Origin: Phil1 sp964546125
GTDB lineage: Bacteria; Bacillota; Clostridia; Christensenellales; CAG-138
Direction of reading: 5' to 3'
Assembly (NCBI GenBank): GCA_964546125.1
Contig: CAZJIS010000058.1
Location: 1-9,784 of the forward strand
Length of the DNA: 9,784 nt
In this document: positions 1-5,460 of the stretch, in pieces
Layout of the letters: the number at the start of each line of letters is the position of its first letter
How positions within the stretch are numbered: the stretch's first letter is position 1
Position numbers and translations under genes: made by a program
The notes under the pieces: generated by a model
The model's database searches: none
What the model was told of the DNA's origin: nothing
Seen by the model: the letters and a program-made list of their open reading frames with translations, nothing else

Positions 1-100
1 TATGGGTACCGTTTTGACCCGCGCCCGGGAAACCAGAAGTTTTGAAAGCTGGCTTACCTTGCCTTGGAGGCCGCCGCGGCATGCGCCCGCGGTTGAGCCC
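1..100 (+). ncRNA. possible 3' part of a structured RNA (6S RNA-like)
   Basis: No ORF is convincing here, but the stretch looks like folded RNA followed directly by a terminator. CCAG at 33-36 can pair with CTGG at 49-52, and CCGCGG at 74-79 can pair with CCGCGG at 87-92. The segment from about 50 to 70 (GGCTTACCTTGCCTTGGAGG) resembles, from memory, the 3' half of Firmicute 6S RNAs, which bind and inhibit housekeeping RNA polymerase. The 5' half would lie before the window, so the fold cannot be tested. It could instead be the tail of another RNA or an untranslated gene end. Confidence 0.3.
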
Positions 101-103
101 TTT

Positions 104-125
104 GCCGCCTTCGGGCGGCTTTTTT
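104..125 (+). terminator. intrinsic terminator
   Basis: A perfect 6-bp stem GCCGCC (104-109) / GGCGGC (114-119) encloses a TTCG tetraloop and is followed at once by six T residues (120-125). It ends whatever is transcribed from the left edge and separates it from the perR promoter. Confidence 0.85.
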
Positions 126-146
126 AGTTGGATTTTCCGCGCACGC

Positions 147-184
147 TTGCATTTTTGAAAAAAGCGGTTATAATATGTTATAGT
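147..184 (+). promoter_or_regulatory. probable perR promoter(s)
   Basis: A perfect TATAAT lies at 169-174, with a weak -35 TTGCAT at 147-152 (16-bp spacer). An overlapping alternative is TTGAAA at 155-160 with TATAGT at 179-184 (18-bp spacer). Both lie between the upstream terminator and perR, and both would place the start of transcription at or just before the PerR-box-like palindrome. Which one is used cannot be told from sequence. Confidence 0.6.
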
Positions 185-191
185 TACTACT

Positions 192-206
192 TTGTAATTG
201 TTATAA
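192..206 (+). promoter_or_regulatory. PerR-box-like operator
   Basis: TTGTAAT-T-GTTATAA matches the Bacillus PerR box TTATAATNATTATAA at 12 of 14 specified positions; the two mismatches are G for A at 194 and 200. It sits just downstream of the -10 elements and 30 bases before the perR start codon, where a bound repressor would block transcription. This suggests autoregulation and peroxide control of the whole operon. Confidence 0.65.
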
Positions 207-236
207 AACCGGATAAATAACAGGAATGATTGAACT

Positions 237-677
237 ATGAAACTTTCGTTTGAAGAGCTCAAACAGGAATTGCAGCGAAAGAACATCAGCCTCTCCCACC
301 AGAGGGTGAAGGTTTTAGAATACCTCGCGCAGAATCACTGCCACCCGACGGCCGATAAGATCTTTATCGAGCTCCAAAAGGAATTGCCCACGCTCTCGAA
401 AACGACGGTTTACAACACGCTGCGGCTCTTGAGTGAAGCGGGCGTCGTGCGCACCGTTTCTATTGACGGCAATGAGATCAGATATGATATTACAACGCAG
501 GATCATGGGCATTTCAAATGCGAATCCTGCGGGGAGGTCTATAATTTCAGCGTCGATATCGACGCTTCGGTCCTAACCGATCTCAGCGCGTTTTGCATCA
601 CCGACCGGAACGTATATTTCAAAGGCATTTGTCCGAAATGCCTTTCGGATATAAATCACGACGAATCAAGGAGGTAG
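237..677 (+). CDS. perR: Fur-family peroxide-responsive repressor (PerR-like)
   Basis: This 146-residue protein has the usual length of the Fur family. An N-terminal winged-helix DNA-binding domain (about 1-82) contains the recognition region LSKTTVYNTLRLL (53-65). The C-terminal dimerisation/metal domain has the structural zinc pairs C95/C98 (CESC) and C132/C135 (CPKC). H36, D84, H90 and H92 align with B. subtilis PerR regulatory-metal ligands H37, D85, H91 and H93; the position of PerR D104 appears to be N103. PerR proteins sense peroxide by iron-catalysed oxidation of the ligand histidines. Context supports PerR over Fur or Zur: a PerR-box-like site in its leader and rubredoxin/rubrerythrin genes directly downstream. 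Ahead of the ATG there is only a weak AGGA at 222-225. The stop codon directly follows the Shine-Dalgarno of the next gene, with 5 bases between the two genes. Confidence 0.85.
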   Translation: MKLSFEELKQELQRKNISLSHQRVKVLEYLAQNHCHPTADKIFIELQKELPTLSKTTVYNTLRLLSEAGVVRTVSIDGNEIRYDITTQDHGHFKCESCGEVYNFSVDIDASVLTDLSAFCITDRNVYFKGICPKCLSDINHDESRR

Positions 678-682
678 ATGTT

Positions 683-1348
683 ATGGCGGAGTACAAGTGT
701 TCCATCTGCGGCTACATCTATAACGAGGCCGAGGGCGCGCCTGAGGACGGCATCGCACCCGGCACGAGATGGGAAGACCTGCCAGGGGAGTGGGTCTGCC
801 CGGTTTGCGGAGCCTCGAAGGAGGAGTTCGCCAAGCAGGGGGAACCCGCCGCTGAGAAACAGCTAAGCCCGGTGAATGAATCTGCCGACGACACGCGGGA
901 GCTTTCGGCGCTTGAGATGAGCGCGCTGTGCTCGAACCTTGCGCGCGGCTGTGAAAAGCAGTATAAGCCCGGGGAAGCGGCCCTCTTTGCGGAGCTTGCG
1001 GGCTTCTTCAAGGCGTCCGCAGCCCCCGCGAAGGACCCGTATTTTGGCGGGCTGCTCGCCCTGATCGAGCGCGATCTTGGCGAAGGCTTTGTCCATGCGA
1101 ACGCTGTTGCCGCTGAGGCGGGGGACCGCGGCGCGCTCCGGGCGCTCGTGTGGAGCGAGAAGGTAACGCGCATACTCAGGTCCCTTTTGGCGCGCTATCA
1201 GAAAGAGGGCGAAGCGATGCTTGAAAATACGGGCGTGTACGTCTGCACGATCTGCGGCTTTGTATACATTGGCGATAAACTGCCTGAGATCTGCCCGGTG
1301 TGCAAGGTGCCCAACTGGAAGTTTGAAAAAATCGAAGGGAGGTCATAA
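683..1348 (+). CDS. double-rubredoxin protein with central helical domain
   Basis: This predicted cytoplasmic protein has 221 residues. Residues 1-52 are a full rubredoxin domain with iron ligands C6/C9 (CSICG) and C39/C42 (CPVCG). Residues 53-70 are a linker. Residues 71-182 are predicted helical, with no obvious complete metal site. Residues 185-218 form a short rubredoxin-like module with C188/C191 (CTICG) and C204/C207 (CPVCK), like the tail of rubrerythrin. The start is set by AAGGAGG at 668-674, 8 bases before the ATG; the frame is open upstream from 593 but that part is perR sequence. The gene lies 5 bases after perR and 2 bases before the ferredoxin-rubrerythrin ORF, so it is in the same operon. 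It probably carries electrons to peroxide- or oxygen-reducing partners. The exact role of the middle domain is unknown. Confidence 0.8.
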   Translation: MAEYKCSICGYIYNEAEGAPEDGIAPGTRWEDLPGEWVCPVCGASKEEFAKQGEPAAEKQLSPVNESADDTRELSALEMSALCSNLARGCEKQYKPGEAALFAELAGFFKASAAPAKDPYFGGLLALIERDLGEGFVHANAVAAEAGDRGALRALVWSEKVTRILRSLLARYQKEGEAMLENTGVYVCTICGFVYIGDKLPEICPVCKVPNWKFEKIEGRS

Positions 1349-1350
1349 GA

Positions 1351-2322
1351 ATGAAATATGCGGTGAGAAACATTCGCCTTTGCACGAAAGACTGCTTGTG
1401 CCTCTACGTTTGCCCGACCGGGGCGACGGACACCGAGAACAGCGTTATCGATGTTCTTAAGTGTATCGGCTGCGGCGATTGTGCGGATGCCTGCCCTTCT
1501 GGCGCGATTTCGATGGTACCCCACGAATATCCGCCCCAGCAGGAGAAGCGCGAGCCCGTCGCGCGCGCGCTGCAGGCGCTTGCAAAAAGCAAAGTCGAAC
1601 AGGAAAACATCGCCGCGGGATTGCCGGGCAGGCTTGCCGCCGCGACCGAAAAGTCCAACCGCCTGATGGCGGAAGACCTCATGCGCGAAGCGGGATACAT
1701 GATCGCGCAGAGCCAAAATGCTAAGCGGTTTTTGCACGCTCTTCTCAAGAGGGAACCGGCCGAGGGTTTCCCGCGGGAAGCTGTGGTAAAACTTTTAGAA
1801 ATATTCAATAAGGAGGAAAATGAAACCATGAGCGAAAACAAGACCTTGGAAAATTTGATGGAGGCCTTTGCCGGGGAATCCCAGGCCAACAGGAAGTACC
1901 TAGCCTACGCGAAGAAGGCTGAAAAAGACGGCAAGCTCAACGCCGCAAAGCTCTTCCGCGCCGCGTCCGACGCAGAAACCCTGCATGCCCTCAAACACTT
2001 CGAGGTTGCGGGCAAGGTCAGCACCACAGCCGAGAACCTCAAGGATGCGGTCGCTGGCGAAACCCATGAATATAAGGACATGTACCCCGATTTTGTGAAG
2101 GTGGCCGAGGCCGAGGGCAACAAGGCCGCTCTCATGTCCTTCACCTTCGCGATGAAGGCCGAAGAAGTCCACGCGCGCCTCTATCAGGAGGCGCTTGAGA
2201 ACCTAGAGGAAACCGAAGAGGTGTTTTATTACCTCTGCCCCGTTTGCGGCAACATCGAGAAGTTCCGTCCCGAGAAGTGCAGCATCTGCGGCGTTCCCGG
2301 AGATAAGTTCATCCAATACTAA
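1351..2322 (+). CDS. two-cluster ferredoxin fused in frame to rubrerythrin
   Basis: This is one open frame of 323 residues. Residues 1-57 hold eight cysteines in two Fe-S binding motifs: C11-x3-C15-x-C17-x3-C21-P, which has unusual spacing, and the classical C38-x2-C41-x2-C44-x3-C48-P. Residues 60-158 are predicted helical and include TEKSNR at 99-104. Residues 160-323 are a complete rubrerythrin with its own start signals (see 1828-2322). The ORF begins 2 bases after the rubredoxin gene and has AAGGGAGG at 1335-1342, 8 bases before its ATG. An 11-bp-stem terminator follows. Rubrerythrins reduce peroxide, and the N-terminal clusters could feed them electrons within one chain. Either this is a true fusion, or two genes whose separating stop was lost by mutation or sequence error. 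The frame shows no internal stop or obvious change in coding character at the joint. Confidence 0.7.
   Translation: MKYAVRNIRLCTKDCLCLYVCPTGATDTENSVIDVLKCIGCGDCADACPSGAISMVPHEYPPQQEKREPVARALQALAKSKVEQENIAAGLPGRLAAATEKSNRLMAEDLMREAGYMIAQSQNAKRFLHALLKREPAEGFPREAVVKLLEIFNKEENETMSENKTLENLMEAFAGESQANRKYLAYAKKAEKDGKLNAAKLFRAASDAETLHALKHFEVAGKVSTTAENLKDAVAGETHEYKDMYPDFVKVAEAEGNKAALMSFTFAMKAEEVHARLYQEALENLEETEEVFYYLCPVCGNIEKFRPEKCSICGVPGDKFIQY
1810..1816 (+). promoter_or_regulatory. internal Shine-Dalgarno for rubrerythrin start
   Basis: AAGGAGG is a full anti-16S match embedded in codons for NKEE at the ferredoxin-rubrerythrin joint. It precedes the ATG at 1828 by 11 bases. A second ATG at 1820 gives only three codons (ATG AAA CCA TGA), so it is not a useful start. 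The site is what decides that a free rubrerythrin may be made. Confidence 0.6.
1828..2322 (+). CDS. rbr: rubrerythrin, possible independent product from internal start
   Basis: Translation from this ATG gives a 164-residue protein starting MSENKTLENLMEAF, close to what is typical for small rubrerythrins. In this numbering the ferritin-like di-iron site is suggested by E17 (AGESQANRKY), E50xxH53 (AETLH), E78/E81 (AGETHEY) and E112xxH115 (AEEVH). The C-terminal rubredoxin domain has C137/C140 (CPVCG) and C151/C154 (CSICG). A strong AAGGAGG at 1810-1816 lies 11 bases upstream, slightly long but workable. The same codons are in frame with the upstream ferredoxin, so this may be an internal initiation product or the original separate gene. 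Rubrerythrin is a cytoplasmic NAD(P)H-dependent peroxidase, with electrons supplied through rubredoxin-type carriers. Confidence 0.6.
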   Translation: MSENKTLENLMEAFAGESQANRKYLAYAKKAEKDGKLNAAKLFRAASDAETLHALKHFEVAGKVSTTAENLKDAVAGETHEYKDMYPDFVKVAEAEGNKAALMSFTFAMKAEEVHARLYQEALENLEETEEVFYYLCPVCGNIEKFRPEKCSICGVPGDKFIQY

Positions 2323-2334
2323 GCGGTTGCCTAT

Positions 2335-2364
2335 GCGCCCCGGATCAAATCCGGGGCGCCTTTT
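2335..2364 (+). terminator. intrinsic terminator after the perR-rubrerythrin operon
   Basis: A perfect 11-bp stem, GCGCCCCGGAT (2335-2345) with ATCCGGGGCGC (2349-2359), has a three-base loop (CAA) and is followed by C and four T. It starts 12 bases after the rubrerythrin stop codon. The T-tract is short but the stem is very stable. Confidence 0.85.
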
Positions 2365-2459
2365 GCCCATTGTGCGGACGGGATATGGAAAAGAACAGCT
2401 TTCATCGAGGGCGACCGTTCGGAAGAAGCCGTGCGATCATTACATCAAACAAGGCCGCT

Positions 2460-2488
2460 TTCGCAACCGCGGGACCGCGTGTTATAAT
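2460..2488 (+). promoter_or_regulatory. probable promoter of the glyoxalase-phosphoesterase unit
   Basis: A perfect TATAAT at 2483-2488 has a weak -35 TTCGCA at 2460-2465, 17 bases upstream. It lies between the preceding terminator and the start at 2544. The rest of the gap 2365-2543 holds no gene that I can support. Confidence 0.55.
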
Positions 2489-2520
2489 GAGAGCGGCGCG
2501 CGGCCTGAGAGCGGCGCGCG
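2488..2520 (+). repeat. 15-bp tandem direct repeat in the leader
   Basis: TGAGAGCGGCGCGCG occurs at 2488-2502 and again at 2506-2520, a period of 18 bases. GGCGCGCG at 2495-2502 can also pair with CGCGCGCC at 2515-2522, forming a GC-only hairpin just before the ribosome binding site. It may be a slippage product, a leader structure or a binding site. Confidence 0.7.
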
Positions 2521-2543
2521 CCCGATCAGGGGGAGGATAGACT

Positions 2544-2915
2544 ATGCAATTCAAAATGATCCACGAAAACTACAATGTCGCAAACCTCGAAACCTCGCTC
2601 GCGTTCTACGCGAAGGCGCTCGGTCTTTATGAGAAGCGGCGCAAGGAGGCGCGGGATGGCACCTACACCATCGTGTACCTTGGAAACGACGCTTCCCCTT
2701 TCGAGCTGGAGCTGACCGCCTTGCGCGACCATCCCGAAAAATACGATCTTGGCGAGTGCGAATTCCACCTCGCCTTCTCGGTTGCGGAGTTTGAGGCTGC
2801 GCACAGCCTGCATGAACAGATGGGCTGCATTTGCTATGAAAACCCGGATATAGGCATCTACTTCATCGAAGATCCCGATGGCTACTGGCTCGAGATCGTG
2901 CCCGCGCGCCGATGA
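2544..2915 (+). CDS. glyoxalase/VOC-fold protein, lactoylglutathione lyase-like
   Basis: This 123-residue protein matches the size of bacterial glyoxalase I and reads as two vicinal-oxygen-chelate halves. Candidate metal ligands fall at the glyoxalase I positions: H7 (MIHENYNV), E56 (FELELT), H75 (EFHLAF) and E117 (WLEIVP). The motif FIEDPDGYWLEIV near the end is characteristic of the family. Glyoxalase I isomerises the hemithioacetal of methylglyoxal and a thiol; in a Gram-positive anaerobe the thiol may not be glutathione, and other VOC activities cannot be excluded. A strong GGGGGAGG at 2529-2536 precedes the ATG by 7 bases. Its stop codon overlaps the ATG of the next gene by four bases (ATGA), implying translational coupling. 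Confidence 0.8.
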   Translation: MQFKMIHENYNVANLETSLAFYAKALGLYEKRRKEARDGTYTIVYLGNDASPFELELTALRDHPEKYDLGECEFHLAFSVAEFEAAHSLHEQMGCICYENPDIGIYFIEDPDGYWLEIVPARR

Positions 2916-4009
2916 TGGGAGGCGAAGCGAAGATTGCGCGCGTGCTGCGCGTCAACTCCGGGAGTTACAAAAGGGTTATCGTCGTGAGCGATGTGCACGG
3001 CAACGCGCATCTTCTCGAGCGGCTTCTCGATGAACTCGCGTTCTCGAAGGAGGATGTGCTCTTTCTCTTGGGCGATTTAATCGAAAAGGGTAAAAACAGC
3101 CTTGAAACAGTGCGCCTTGCGATGCGCCTTTGCGAAGCCCGCAACGCGCACGTATTGCAGGGCAATTGCGACACGCTTTGGGACGACCTTGCCTCGGGTC
3201 TTTACTGCGTAGATGTCAACGGCTATATCGATTGGCGCAGGGATTCCCTTATCGCCGACATGTGTGCGGAGCAAAAGCTCGACAGGCATGCGCTCGGCTC
3301 AAAAAGGGTTTGCGAGGCGCTCAACGCGCATTATGCCGATGTGTTCGCGTGGCTGCGCAATCTCCCGCACATCATCGAAACCGAGCGCGCCGTTTTCGTG
3401 CACGCGGGCCTTGACGCGGGCGATCTTTTTGACCAGCAGGCGGAGCGTTGCCTGCGCCGCGATGCGTTTTTGGAAGAGCCCCTGCGCTTTGAAAAACTCG
3501 TTGTGTGCGGACACATGCCCACCTGCAATTACTGCCATTTAACGGGGGACAGGCTCTCCTATGTGCCGCTCGCGCTGCCCGGGAAGAACATGCTCGCCAT
3601 CGACGGGGGCAACGCCGTCAAATCGTTCGGGCAGCTCAACGCCGTTGTGTTCGAGGGGGAGAATGTTTCCTTTTTCAGCGTGGACGATCTTGAAGAGCGC
3701 CTCGTTACGGGAGAGCAGGCGGAATCCGCGGATTATGCTTCCATCGTGTGGAACCACAACGAGGTTGAGCTTCTCGAGGAGCGCGGCGAGAGCGCACTGT
3801 GCCGCGTGCTCTTTAGCGGCAAAACGCTCTCCATCCCCCGGCGGATGCTTTTCGAGATGGATGGCAGGCTCCGCTCCTATGACTACACGAGCTATTGCCC
3901 GCGCCTTGAGCCGGGCGAGCGGGTCAAGCTGCTCGAAGCCGGCGAAACGGTGAGCCTCATCAAGCACGGCGGGATCATTGGCTGGGCGAAAAGCGCAATA
4001 TTAACATAA
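2912..4009 (+). CDS. calcineurin-like metallophosphoesterase with C-terminal extra domain
   Basis: This protein has 365 residues. The metallophosphoesterase motifs are in order: D27-x-H29 (SDVHGN), G54-D55 (LLGDLIEKG), G84-N85-C86-D87 (QGNCD, with Cys where many members have His), H164 (FVHAGL) and G200-H201 (CGHMP), followed by DGG at 231-233. This arrangement is that of the two-metal PPP/ApaH-like phosphatases; the substrate could be a phosphoprotein or a dinucleoside polyphosphate and is not determined. Residues about 285-365 form a separate beta-rich, possibly SH3-like, module ending GGIIGWAKSAIL. The ATG overlaps the glyoxalase stop (ATGA) without its own upstream Shine-Dalgarno, so it relies on coupling. 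The phosphatase core begins only near residue 21, so a later start is possible. Confidence 0.8.
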   Translation: MMGGEAKIARVLRVNSGSYKRVIVVSDVHGNAHLLERLLDELAFSKEDVLFLLGDLIEKGKNSLETVRLAMRLCEARNAHVLQGNCDTLWDDLASGLYCVDVNGYIDWRRDSLIADMCAEQKLDRHALGSKRVCEALNAHYADVFAWLRNLPHIIETERAVFVHAGLDAGDLFDQQAERCLRRDAFLEEPLRFEKLVVCGHMPTCNYCHLTGDRLSYVPLALPGKNMLAIDGGNAVKSFGQLNAVVFEGENVSFFSVDDLEERLVTGEQAESADYASIVWNHNEVELLEERGESALCRVLFSGKTLSIPRRMLFEMDGRLRSYDYTSYCPRLEPGERVKLLEAGETVSLIKHGGIIGWAKSAILT

Positions 4010-4023
4010 CGTTCAAGATCAAA

Positions 4024-4044
4024 ACCGCCTTCGGGTGGTATAAT
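4024..4044 (+). promoter_or_regulatory. extended -10 promoter of the DUF1002 gene, overlapped by a hairpin
   Basis: TGGTATAAT at 4036-4044 is a perfect -10 with an upstream TG (extended -10), which would explain the lack of a good -35. ACCGCC (4024-4029) can pair with GGTGGT (4034-4039, one G-T pair) around a TTCG loop, so a transcript coming from the phosphoesterase would fold over the promoter sequence. No T-tract follows, so it is a poor terminator. Confidence 0.55.
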
Positions 4045-4086
4045 CTAGCTAATGGGAATCCCTAGAGTGGGGAAGGAGGTACTTGA

Positions 4087-4962
4087 ATGAAAAAATTGAT
4101 TGCCGCGATTCTCGCGGCGGTGATGCTTCTCGGCGGCGCCGGCACGGCGTTGGCGGATGAAACCGGAGAGGCGCGCGTGACCATCGGCGCGGACTTGACT
4201 GCGGAGCAGGTCGATCAAATTTACGATGATTTCGGACTTCTGCCGGGCGATGTAAAGCAGATCATCGTCACCAACGCGAACGAACGCGAATACCTCGAGG
4301 GCATCGCCCCGGAAAAAAAGATCGGCAGCGTGGCGCTCTCCTGCGTTTACATCGAGATCCTCTCCGAGGGCGATGGCCTGGAGATCACCACTAAGAACAT
4401 CAACTGGTGCACATCCGAAATGTACATCAACGCCCTGATGACCGCAGGCATCGCGGATGCCAAGGTCATGGTCAGCGCGCCCTTCCCGGTTTCGGGCACG
4501 GCGGCGCTCACGGGCATTTATAAGGCCTATGAGGACATCACCGGCCAAATGCTTTCCGAGCTTGCAAAGTCCGTGGGCGTTGAGGAACTCATCACCACGG
4601 GCGACCTTGCCGAATATATCGGCGGCGAGGACGCGACGCAGATCGTCAATGAGTTGAAAAAGATCCTCGACCAGACGCAGATCATGACCGACGACGAAGT
4701 CCGCGCCGAGATCAAAAAGATCGCCGCAGCCTATAACGTCACGATCAGCGACGCGCAGGTCGAGCAGCTTCTCAAGCTCTGCCGAAGCCTTGAAAAGCTC
4801 GATGTAGACAGCCTTCGCCAGAAGCTTATTAATCTTGCCGATACGGTCAACAAGGCCAAGTCCGCCTCCGAAACCCTCACGAAGATCGGTGAGAGCGTGA
4901 AGAACTTCTTCGCTTCCGTGGGCGCGTTCTTTGCGAACCTCTTTGGCGGCAAGAAGAAATAA
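4087..4962 (+). CDS. secreted DUF1002 family protein
   Basis: This 291-residue protein starts with a Sec signal peptide: MKK, a hydrophobic core to about residue 20, and a likely cleavage after A23 (TALA-DE). The mature part has family-like motifs VTIGADLTAEQ (31-41) and SGTAALTGIYKAYED (136-150). The rest is largely helical and ends with a short hydrophobic stretch and a lysine-rich tail (FFANLFGGKKK). The similarity is to DUF1002 proteins of Firmicutes such as B. subtilis YpuA, whose function is unknown. An extracellular or cell-surface location is inferred. AAGGAGGT at 4073-4080 precedes the ATG closely and fixes the start. The gene has its own promoter and is followed by the shared bidirectional terminator. 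Confidence 0.8.
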   Translation: MKKLIAAILAAVMLLGGAGTALADETGEARVTIGADLTAEQVDQIYDDFGLLPGDVKQIIVTNANEREYLEGIAPEKKIGSVALSCVYIEILSEGDGLEITTKNINWCTSEMYINALMTAGIADAKVMVSAPFPVSGTAALTGIYKAYEDITGQMLSELAKSVGVEELITTGDLAEYIGGEDATQIVNELKKILDQTQIMTDDEVRAEIKKIAAAYNVTISDAQVEQLLKLCRSLEKLDVDSLRQKLINLADTVNKAKSASETLTKIGESVKNFFASVGAFFANLFGGKKK

Positions 4963-5007
4963 CGCACCGCGGGGCCGCCCGCAGATATTCGGGATTTTAT
5001 GTAATGC

Positions 5008-5033
5008 AAAAGGGGCCCATCGGAGCCCCTTTT
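5008..5033. terminator. bidirectional terminator between convergent genes
   Basis: AAAAGGGGC (5008-5016) pairs with GCCCCTTTT (5025-5033) around an 8-base loop. With A residues on one side and T residues on the other it works on both strands, ending the DUF1002 gene and the leftward nucleoside operon. A smaller hairpin, CGTGC/GCACG at 5036-5040 and 5045-5049, lies between it and the leftward stop codon. Confidence 0.85.
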
Positions 5034-5056
5034 AACGTGCGTTCGCACGGTAAGGT

Positions 5057-5455
5057 TCAAATCGTTTCGAGCGAGACGAGCAGCTCTTCAAAGCTGCACA
5101 CGAGGCGCTTGACCGCACTGTGGTGGTAGAAGGCGCAGGTGTATTCGTCGCTGTTGAACTCGCGCCCCGTTTCGGACCAGAGGATGATGCGCTTGTTGGA
5201 GCGGCTCGCGAGCGCGATGCCAAGCTCCGTGTGCGTGCCGCGGCCGCCGGGCAAAAGGATGAGCACGCAGCCCGAGTCGATCACGGCGAAGGTTTCATTC
5301 CCGGCAACGGTGTTGAGCATCTCTACGCCCTTGTCGCGGACGTCGCCGTGCTGCGTCCAATCGTAGGAGATTTCATGGTCAAGCGAGCGGAGCTTTTCGC
5401 CCACGAGCTGCACCCTGTCGATGTTCTCAAGCCCGCTTGCAATGTAAAATCTCAT
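5057..5455 (-). CDS. nucleoside 2-deoxyribosyltransferase-like protein
   Basis: From MRFYIASGLEN this is a 132-residue protein. It begins with a beta strand and IASGLEN, as in the Rossmann-like nucleoside 2-deoxyribosyltransferase fold, and carries PGGRGTHTELGIALA at 69-83. E77 in THTELG is the candidate nucleophile by analogy with that family. These enzymes exchange the base of 2'-deoxynucleosides or hydrolyse the glycosidic bond; substrate preference is unknown. AAAGGA lies 9 bases before this ATG. A start three codons upstream (5464, MTSMRF) overlaps the thymidine kinase stop as ATGA but leaves no spacing from the Shine-Dalgarno, so I prefer 5455. As the last gene of a nucleoside transport/thymidine kinase operon it fits deoxynucleoside salvage. 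Confidence 0.7.
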   Translation of the reverse strand: MRFYIASGLENIDRVQLVGEKLRSLDHEISYDWTQHGDVRDKGVEMLNTVAGNETFAVIDSGCVLILLPGGRGTHTELGIALASRSNKRIILWSETGREFNSDEYTCAFYHHSAVKRLVCSFEELLVSLETI

Positions 5456-5460
5456 GCTTG

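Noticed and set aside
168..182. second PerR box around TTATAAT
   Set aside because: The left half is perfect but the right half (TGTTATA) matches the consensus poorly; TATAAT is better explained as the -10 element.
593..682. 30-codon N-terminal extension of the rubredoxin protein
   Set aside because: It lies inside perR, has no ribosome binding site, and the ATG at 683 has AAGGAGG at ideal spacing directly before the rubredoxin fold.
1811..1822. ATG at 1820 as the rubrerythrin start
   Set aside because: It reads only three codons before TGA.
1404..1889. 161-codon - strand ORF
   Set aside because: It is opposite the ferredoxin-rubrerythrin ORF, which has strong motifs; no start signals support it.
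2327..2632. 101-codon + strand ORF
   Set aside because: It runs through the terminator, promoter and direct repeat and into the glyoxalase gene in another frame, with no plausible ribosome binding site.
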